Below the pieces are notes generated by a model. It worked only from the letters and a program-made list of their open reading frames with translations. It ran no database searches and was not told the origin of the DNA. Positions 56,437 to 64,000 of a stretch of DNA of 64,000 bases are shown piece after piece; position 1 is the first letter of the stretch, and each line of letters opens with the position of its first letter. Both the position numbers and the translations under genes were made by a program. Source of the DNA: Paraphoma chrysanthemicola (lineage: Eukaryota > Ascomycota > Dothideomycetes > Pleosporales > Phaeosphaeriaceae); the NCBI GenBank assembly GCA_020744225.1, contig JAGMWG010000001.1, positions 744,001 to 808,000 of the forward strand, in the 5' to 3' direction.

Positions 56437-56784
56437 TGTGTGTGAGTGTGATGAGTCGGGCTCGTGTCTGGTGGTCGAGGTCAGTTGAGGGCGCGTTTCA
56501 GCAGCAATCGGTGCCAAGACAGGGCGGAATACGGACGTGGAGAGATATTAAGACTGCGCGCGGGTGAGGGTGCAGGCAAAAGTGCGGTGCACGGGGTGAA
56601 AGATGCTTGCAGCGAGTGAAGCAACGGCAAACGAAAGTATTAAAAGGCGTAGTAGTAGGTGATGCGCGACAGGAAAGAACGTCTGTCTGCAAAAGCGAAG
56701 GTGGGTAGAGGGCGAGAAGGGAGGAACAGGTGCGACTGGCGCTCAAAAAAGGAGGAAGGGAGACGCGGACGTGCTTGCCAGAAG

Positions 56785-56800
56785 CGCTAGCGCGCTAGCG
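56785..56800. repeat. 16-bp perfect palindrome upstream of ECM33
   Basis: CGCTAGCG occurs twice in tandem, making a 16-bp perfect palindrome, about 350 bp upstream of the ECM33 ATG. Confidence 0.7.
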
Positions 56801-58953
56801 TTTTCGGGTGGAGATCATATCAATTGGCCCGCACGTGCATGCAATCCTGCTCATCCTGGCCGTCGAGAGGCTTTGTTGGGACAGACACCATCAAGTTTCT
56901 TCACTCATAGCACTCGCGTCCTGTTTGCCGTGGCAGCATCCAGACGTCCAGATGGCCGCTCCCGCTTGCACGCCCGTCGGCAGAGGACTCTGCAGCGCGC
57001 CACAGCAACGCCAGCGCCGGTCCCAGAGTGTCATCAGTGTTTGACAGCGCTCCACCCACGGTCGGCCCTCCTCATCTTGTCCCGCGGCTTGTGCTCTCTT
57101 GTTTCTGGATGCGCTTGCCAGCCGTTATCGCGTCTTGCCATAGCCGGGCGAATCACGGTCCGCCCAGCATGCGCAATGCATCGACATCGTTCGGGGACTC
57201 CTTTGCCTACCCAATGTGTCGTGGTTCGATCTACGCCACACTAGCAAAGGGAGCCACCGTCCGCCGCCGCCGCCATCTCGTGTCTGCACCGATGAGGCTC
57301 GCTTGAAACCGTTCATCGCACTGGACAAACTCGAGACGCCCTGTCACGGCGGCAACCAGGAGCACTGTTCACTGCAGACGACATATTGACACATCATCTC
57401 TTTCACAGCAATTCGGCATGCAGCCAGCCAGCGCGCAGCCGCCTGCAAGCCGCACAAGTTGGCGAGTCGCACGCCTGTCGAGACCATCTGGGCAGTCGCT
57501 CGTGCAAGCCATCCCTGGTGGTGCTTCCCAATCTGGCAAGCGCCACCATGTTCAATCTTGAACATCCCCAAACACTCTCACTTTCCGACATCAACGTCAT
57601 TTCTCCTTTAAACCCCATGCACATACACAGGGCTTTCCCACTGGCGATGCTATTCTGATCAGCCTCGCTATCTGCGCTCGGCCCTTTGTGTCCCAGAAAT
57701 GCGGATCTTGCTGTCATCTCATCTCCTCCCCTGGATAATCAATGTCGCTTACTGCGAACAGCCTCCAGAGCGGCCGGAGCAGCCTCGCCAAGCCCTGCCA
57801 AGCATAACATTCGACAGGTCATCATCATTGCCCAACAGCAATGTTGATTGCGTCCAGTTGCATTGCATTTCAATCAAAAAATGCACTATTGAATGGACCC
57901 CCTTCACAATACAAACCGGCATTGGAATCGTCTTTAAGGAGGGCAGCCGAACCTTGATTTCAACAATCTCAAATCACGAGATCGAACATTCGGCTCTTCA
58001 CAGTTGCTACCTAATCCTAACTTGGTGTCGAGCACGCGACAACTCACTTTGCTTTCTACGACAGCAAATGCTGCCTCCACACTCCTCGCTTGGCGAGCTC
58101 CCAGATCTCTTGCAAAGCTAGCGCAGGGCTACTCGGAGACTATGCATCACCCCCTCAATCACTACACGCAGATCTATCGCATAAACAGCTGCTTGTTATT
58201 GCCTTTATGATTTTCCACATCAGATCAGGTGCACAATGCTTCCTTGAAAACCGTCTTCGTTCACTTTGTGCAGGCAACGACTAGCCATTCTAAGGGCAAG
58301 CATTCTCACAAAGCCGTTGCGCAGCTGTGAGTTAATGTGAACACATGGTGTCACATGAACCACCGTCAAGCAACTGCGTTCGCCAGACTCGGCTCGTGAG
58401 CTTCAGAGTCTGCTCACTTCAAAGTCTTACACCGCCTCTGATTCCTTGAACGGCCCACGCCATACACACGTCACTCCCAATAACCCCACATCGTGGATGT
58501 AGGTTTGGCTGAAGTCACATTCAACCCTCCGTGCTACATACAGCCCTGCACACGGGGAACTCGGCGCGATTCCAAAGAGTAGGTCGGCTTTATTCTGTAC
58601 TACTTCTGCTCTACCGATGATCGGACTACATTCGCGTTCGGAGTATCATGACATGGGCTGCACGCTCAACTCTAGACTTCAACGTCATTCATTCAGCTCT
58701 TGTGTGCTCAGCTCATCATCTTGTGTCAAATTGCGCAGGCTCAATCATTTCGACGAAGCTCGTGTCGCTGTCACGGCTAATGGTATGTCTGCGGAAGAAC
58801 GATCCGTGAACCTCGCTCGGCTCCGCGGCGACGCACGCAGATTTGCGTTACCGTATATCTGCACGCCATAACTCACATTGCATCCGCATGCAAACCCGCG
58901 GGCGCCTACTTGCTCTGCCGCCGTGGTCAAGGGAGGCTATGCGATCGAAATTT

Positions 58954-58976
58954 CCCGCACCCGCACCCGCACCCGC
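58954..58976 (+). repeat. CCCGCA hexamer tandem repeat
   Basis: Nearly four copies of CCCGCA in intergenic DNA. Confidence 0.8.
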
Positions 58977-59905
58977 TCTAGGCCCACTAAAGAGCGCCTA
59001 TTGACCAGTGCAACGAGAAACGTTCATCCGGCCACCTGCATTGCGCGATCCAGGTTTCGAACCCCAGTCTTCCCCGCTTGTCGAGGCGCAAGACATCCTG
59101 TCGTAGCCGTGGACTGCGAAGCTATTCTGAGGCCGACCAGGATCCCCAACTCACCGCCATCCGGTCAAATCGAATGCTTATACTTGGCCGAGAACTATGT
59201 GTAACAAGCTCGGGGTAGATGGGCCGTCCCTTTGCCAGCATTGCCTATCGTCTGGCAATTTCGACGTTGCCGGTGTGGACACAATGGTCGCCTTGCGCAT
59301 ACTGGTGTTACACAAGCTCAAAATCTGCTTCTAGCCAAGCAATGGCCGCATCAGCAAGAAGGTAAACGTTGGGAACGGCAGGGAAGCGAGGAATGTGTCA
59401 AATGCACGAACAACAGGGCGAGTCCATGTCAACACGAGTGTGGATATTTGCCGTCTGGTGTACGAGTACAGCGCTGCGCAGCAGCGCTAGAACAGAAGGT
59501 CGGCTCCGAAGCAGAAAAAGCAATGCTATGCTCGGGCTGAACGGTGTGTTCATAGCACTTTGACTCGTGCTTGCATAGCGGAGCGCAGCCTTGCAACATA
59601 ACGATAACGGAAATACGGATTAGGATTGTATCTCATACGCGTGACAGCTACCTGAAGCAACTCAAAGTACCATCCACGACCGACAGAAGACTCCACCAGT
59701 CCATGTACTGCAACCCTCCCTACATCAAACCGTCCACATCCATCACGCGTGTCCATATCTAGCAAGACCTCCCACATTCTCGGAAACGCCACATGAACGA
59801 GCCGAGACATGGGAACGAGTCAGCCAATCAATCCAACTCGATCTATATCCCATCTGCAAGTACGACTGCCATACCACTCCATCATCCGGTTCCGCAGGCG
59901 CCCAT

Positions 59906-61679
59906 CTACTGCTGCAGCACGCTGATATCGACGTCCTCGATTCGCCACATATACCACATGAAGAGGGATCTAGAGACACTCAAGCGTTAGTGTGTGTCCA
60001 GAGGATGGATTCGTGTAACGAAACACGGAAATGCAACGGAGATGCACGCAGACCATAGACGCACCTGTAAGGCGAGAATTTTGACGCCAGGTCGAGCATC
60101 TCTTGCTCCGTCATGTATCTGTGTGGGGAGAGTTAGCGTCAGTAAACAATGACTCGATGGGGTCTACGCCATTCCCACGCAAAGAGTGAAGGCTGAGGAT
60201 CAGGCTAGATATTCGGGCCGTTAGACAGCGGATGCGGACGGAGTGCCGTAGCCACAGGTCAGGAGTGGAGTGCAGATGAGCGTTGAATCGACTGGTAGCG
60301 CGGGCTCGGCAAGCTCTCTGTGCCTTCTCATCTGGAGTGTCGCAAGAGAGGCGGTGGGCAGATGACCTCAACAGGAAGAAGGAGGTGAAGGATGGTACGT
60401 ACTTCCACTTGCCACCTTTGCTCTTCAGCTTGCTTGTGTTGCGACCAATGTAGGTTGCCATGCCTCTCCTGCCAACATGTCAGTCTTTGTTATCTCCTGC
60501 ATTTCAGCCAGACTTGACACAAGTCTCGACCGATCTCAGCACAGAAAGGGTCAGACTCACTGCACACCAAGATCTCCTGTACTAAACACATCCATCCTCT
60601 TCAATCCGAAACATGCAAACATTTCCACACTCCACCTGCCCAAGCCTCTGACCGCAACGAGCTTCTCAATCAGCTCTTCGTCACTGGCGCTTACGAGCAT
60701 CTGGGCGCTGAGCTCGCCTGAATGGAACTTCTCAGCCAGGCCGGAAATATACTCTGCCTTGCGCTGCGATAGCCCAGCCGTACGTAATGTAGCAAGGTCT
60801 TTGGCAATGACTTGCGCCGGCGACGGAAAGGATGGATGCGTATCTGCAAATAGCGCAGTAAACTTGGCGCGTATGGAAGCAGCTGCTGCGCCAGAGACCT
60901 GCACAAAGTGTTATCGTACAGTCACTGCTCAACTCCTCAATATCACCACTACCATCACCAATGCCAAACATCTCGCCCGTCTCTTACTCGTCTACCACTT
61001 TCGCAACCCCCAACCATCATCATCACATATCAAACTCAACGAATTAAAAACATACCTGCTGCCCAATTATCCCACTCGCCAACTTCTCAAACGGCTCCAC
61101 AACCTCCCTCAACCCCTCGGGACTAAACGTCGTACACTTATGCTTCTCCACCAACCCCTTCAACTTGGGATCCACACTGACCAGAAACGTCTCCGCATCT
61201 TCAAGCAGCGTGTCGATGTTCGTCGTCGCGCTCCTCAACGTCCCAACGTCCGGTGGAACGACTTCCTTGGCTTTGCGCCGCTTCACGGGAGACGGGTCGG
61301 AGGGCTTGATGGGCGAGGATGAGTACGCGACGACGCGCGACCCGTTGGGCGTGCTGAGCGGCGCGTTGGTGGTGTGTGGGTCGGCGGGGCGTGAGAGGGT
61401 GGGGAGGGGGAGGTCGAGGATGTGTGATGGGGAAGGAGCTGGTGCTGGTTTGCGTTTCTTGGGGAGAGGGGTGCTTGGGGGGTTTGGGATTGCGAAGTCA
61501 TTTGGTTCATCTTTGGTGGTTGGAGAGGGTGGCGATGGATTGGTTTTGGGTTTGCGCTTTTTGGACGCTGGAGCTGGCTTTGAAGCGGTTTTGGTGGATG
61601 AAGTTCCATTTGTGCCATTTGTATCTGTGGTATTGGATGTGCTGCTGGTTGCGACGCGGGCTGAGCGTCTGAGAGACAT
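59906..61679 (-). CDS. MAG1: DNA-3-methyladenine glycosylase (MAG1/AlkA type)
   Basis: Base-excision-repair enzyme removing 3-alkyladenine. Five exons: 61056-61679, 60561-60898, 60403-60468, 60065-60118 and 59906-59969, giving 381 residues. The N-terminal ~130 residues are low-complexity and basic (probable nuclear localisation). The catalytic domain has LASGIIGQQVSGAAAASI, the helix-hairpin-helix LVAVRGLGRWSVEMF and the GDLG catalytic Asp immediately after. The last three small exons assemble QRGMATYIGRNTSKL, KWKYMTEQEMLDLASKFSPY and RSLFMWYMWRIED, which is the standard fungal C-terminus. Intron lengths are 157, 92, 284 and 95 nt, longer than in neighbouring genes. Confidence 0.92.
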
Positions 61680-62616
61680 GATGATGTGTCTGGAGGTGCT
61701 TGGGAAGGGGGTCTGACGTCATATGGTTAGCTCTGGGACATATTCTCGAGTGTAGAATGTCACATTATTGAAACAAATCCTAGCTACGAGGTGTTTGTTT
61801 ATGTTCATGAGCTGGTGTGGTGGTGTTGGTAGTTGCGAGGTTGCGACGCGAGACGCGGGGAGCTGATGCGGGAGAATGACGCCTGGGCACATGACACGGA
61901 ATTCCGTGCTGACACAGCCCTTTCTGGCATCGCTCGCTCGCATCTTGGCTCAGCTTTAATGCGAGCCGTGTTGCTGCCTGATTGATATCGTAAAAAAGGG
62001 AATGCCGTAATTTCAGATCTTGCAACTTGCGAAATGGGTCCATGTCACATGCATTAAACCACTTCCTACAATTCCAACTGCGCAGCAAACCTTGGGTCGA
62101 GCTTTCCTACCATTCATCTGGTCTGGGTCCAAGTCCTTACTGATGGCTTTTAATGCATTTGTAGATTGACAGTGATCTCGATCGTAGTTAGATTCAACAA
62201 ACATCGTCCATGGTGACAATCAAGACTAGGTGCACCTCAGCGTCTAATAAACATAGGGAGCGGTGCTTTCAGACATGCTAACGAAGTGATTGTCTCTCAC
62301 GCGCGCTTGGTAGCTTCGCTGGATTTAGACAGGCAGAGGTCTTAAGAGAACACCACGTATTGGTCCATGTTTCATCGCACTCCAACCCATTTGACCCGCA
62401 TGAAGCAGCTACTGCTGCGCATCTAAGCCAGCTGAGCCGATTTTCACCCTTCAGTTCTGTCAGAGTCACATGCCAATGAATGTCATCATGCGTTCATATT
62501 GACTGCATGGAGATGTCTTGATATGGGAAATGTTGGTGTTACACTCTACTGCACATCCGTGATATCATCTGTCCGCCCAATTCAAACGCTCGTGCTGGCT
62601 CTCATATGTACATGGT
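61680..62616. other. Spacer between QCR7 and MAG1
   Basis: 937 bp holding the MAG1 promoter and the QCR7 3' flank. No gene recognised. Confidence 0.45.
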
Positions 62617-63226
62617 CTAATGGCTCTTGGCCGCATTGGCGTTCTTCTGTCGCTTGTTGATGACCATGGCCTCCAGGTCCTCGCGCTCGGCCATCTCGGA
62701 CTCGACGTCCGTGATGATGTCGGACAGGTAGGGTGTGTCCTATACACTCGTCAGTGACGACCAGCAGTTGTAGTCGCCCCATGCGTACCTCATCTGGCTT
62801 GGTCCATTCCTCCTTGGGCAGGAGCTGATGCGTCATGGACAGCTGCGACATGTTAGTGACCCCGTCTGCCTCTCCCTGGTCCGAAATCAAAGTACCTGGA
62901 TAGCTCGGCGCAACCGGAAGACACGGTTGTAGGCTTCCTGGGGCGGGAGACGCTTGAGGGCGGTTTGCACAACGTCGTTCTCCTCGGGGAGCAAGTCATC
63001 GGCCCTGTGAGGCAATTCGCGTCAGCTCATCCATTCACATCCCCCAGCATATTCCTTTTATTTTTCTGCTGAATCCTTCTCCACATGCATCGCTTCCGAG
63101 GGCGGCGTACCTCAATCCGAGCTGCCTGTAGCCGGCGGCGTTGCAGTACCAGTTGGACAGCGGCTTCATGAAGCGCTGCAGCCACGGGCGCTTGTTGATA
63201 AAAGGGGCGAGCGACGGCGCAGACAT
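62617..63226 (-). CDS. QCR7: Cytochrome bc1 complex subunit 7
   Basis: Matrix-side subunit of respiratory complex III (14 kDa, UQCRB family). Exons are 63111-63226, 62896-63004, 62789-62842 and 62617-62739, giving 133 residues. Segments are FINKRPWLQRFMKPLSNWYC, YRQLGLRADDLLPEENDVVQ, ALKRLPPQEAYNRVFRLRRA, SMTHQLLPKEEWTKPDEDTP and YLSDIITDVESEMAERE. Length and order match the family. Introns are 49-106 nt, all frame-restoring. Divergent from a mitochondrial carrier gene. Confidence 0.95.
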
Positions 63227-63719
63227 GGTTGCGGGGGTTCGGCGGGCGTGCGAGGGTGTCGTGGGCGGGGGCTGCCGTCAATTGCAGATTGTCGAAGTGG
63301 TGAGGTCGTTCTCGTCAGGCGAAAGACCTGCATGCCAATTGGCGAGGCACCGGGCGGTAGACCGAGCATGGGCCCGCGGACCCGCCGCTCGTTCCTTACT
63401 CAGCGCCCGGCAAGCTTCACTCCCCGCCAGTGACGACTTTCGCTCCGACCAAGCTTTTGCACCCTCAACACCACAACACGTGCTCGCGCTGCGCATTCTC
63501 CACCACCCACTCACCAATCCGCTGCACACCCGACGATAGCTCCTTCTCCGCCTGCGCCCGTCAATGGAGCTGGATAATCGCTAGCCATTGTGTCACCCGA
63601 GTGCTGCGGGGCTTCTCCGCACACTGAGGCACCGCAAAGGGGACGACGGCCTGTATGCACTCTCTCCGCGCCTCCTGAGTGTGAACGACTCTAATCGCCA
63701 TGTGACTGCAGCCCGTACC
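63227..63719. promoter_or_regulatory. Divergent promoter region QCR7 / mitochondrial carrier
   Basis: 493 bp. It contains CCAATTGG at 63335-63342, which reads CCAAT on both strands, and another CCAAT at 63514-63518. CCAAT is the core site of the Hap2/3/5 complex that regulates respiratory genes in fungi; functional use here is inference. Confidence 0.5.
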
Positions 63720-64000
63720 ATGTCCTCGCGCGATCCCGAGCCGCCGTCCCCGACTACCGTTCCCGATCAATATGCGCCTGCCGCCGCCGCAAAGAAGCCT
63801 CCGCGGGATATGACGAATCGAGATGATGTCAGCAGATGGAGCTCGCCGATTGCTCGACTCGCTGTGAAGGCGTCCAAGCTGCCAGACGGTCCCGTCAATG
63901 CGCTGTGTGGAGCTTCTGCTGGCGTGGCTTCAGGTATAGTGACGTGCCCGCTCGATGTGATCAAGACGCGGTTGCAAGCGCAGGGCTCCTTCCGGCCTAG
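63720..64000 (+). CDS. Mitochondrial carrier family protein, N-terminal part (cut by window end)
   Basis: The open frame begins MSSRDPEPPSPTTV and continues to the window end. After about 60 hydrophilic residues comes the first carrier helix (VNALCGASAGVASGIVTC) and the signature PLDVIKTRLQAQG (P-x-[DE]-x2-K-x-R). The wording resembles the NAD+/pyrimidine-nucleotide group (YIA6-like), but substrate cannot be assigned from one repeat. The remaining repeats lie outside the window. Confidence 0.85.
   Translation, partial: MSSRDPEPPSPTTVPDQYAPAAAAKKPPRDMTNRDDVSRWSSPIARLAVKASKLPDGPVNALCGASAGVASGIVTCPLDVIKTRLQAQGSFRP

Larger units (their letters stand above)
56437..59905. other. 3.5 kb gene desert with ECM33 upstream region
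   Basis: The left part is the ECM33 leader and promoter, consistent with the long upstream regions of cell wall genes. It includes a perfect palindrome at 56785-56800. The right part has a CCCGCA hexamer repeat at 58954-58976. No gene supported. Confidence 0.45.

Noticed and set aside
59040..59066. tRNA-like B-box (GGTTCGAAACC on the minus strand)
   Set aside because: No matching A-box, acceptor stem or anticodon arm could be formed at the right distance.
60111..60461. Separate small gene starting MATYIGRNTSKL on the minus strand
   Set aside because: This segment is the third coding exon of the MAG1-type glycosylase; splicing on both sides restores the family C-terminus.

Overview
This 64 kb window is nuclear DNA of a filamentous ascomycete, most likely a dothideomycete. 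The evidence is compact genes with short GT-AG introns (mostly 43-106 nt), fungal-specific families (KEX1, ECM33, a MNN9/ANP1/VAN1-type mannosyltransferase, a hybrid histidine kinase with a GAF domain, BTB gene families) and the sequence style of the proteins. There are no operons, ribosome sites or CRISPR arrays. I saw no intact transposon, and no tRNA or rRNA I could support. Exon coordinates were worked out by hand from splice signals, reading-frame closure and protein-family continuity.

Layout. 0.7-10.2 kb holds housekeeping genes: KEX1 carboxypeptidase (+), RAD52 (+) facing SKI8 (-), guanylate kinase (+) and the mRNA-export factor RAE1 (+). 11.5-21.7 kb is a signalling/metabolic block, all on the minus strand: a protein kinase, a hybrid histidine kinase, a CDC123-like ATP-grasp protein and 5-aminolevulinate dehydratase (HEM2). 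A 2.6 kb gene desert follows, then a tiny Cys/Tyr-rich protein gene at 24.27-24.54 kb. 25.2-28.6 kb holds an ACOT9-like mitochondrial thioesterase divergent from a basic protein of unknown function. After a 2.9 kb desert come an MHYT-domain membrane sensor and CIA1.

36.2-40.8 kb is a tandem array of three BTB paralogs. The middle copy is intact; the first has a nonsense codon and two frameshifts, and the third has a 3-bp duplication that creates a stop. All three end in the same C-x3-H-x8-C-x3-H motif. 41.2-49.4 kb holds an unknown Cys-motif protein, a peroxisomal acyl-CoA (oxalyl-CoA-like) synthetase ending in AKL, an SPF45-like splicing factor and the mannosyltransferase. 52.7-64 kb is sparse: an unknown basic protein, the GPI-anchored wall protein ECM33, a five-exon 3-methyladenine DNA glycosylase, QCR7, and the start of a mitochondrial carrier divergent from QCR7.

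Most genes are unlinked housekeeping genes. Shared themes are DNA repair (RAD52, MAG1), mRNA metabolism (SKI8, RAE1, SPF45), mitochondria (thioesterase, QCR7, carrier) and wall/secretory maturation (KEX1, mannosyltransferase, ECM33). The items most worth a second look are the BTB array with its zinc-finger-like tail, the 74-residue Cys/Tyr protein, the 24-nt GT...AG interruption in the histidine kinase, and the CDC123-like/HEM2 neighbourhood.
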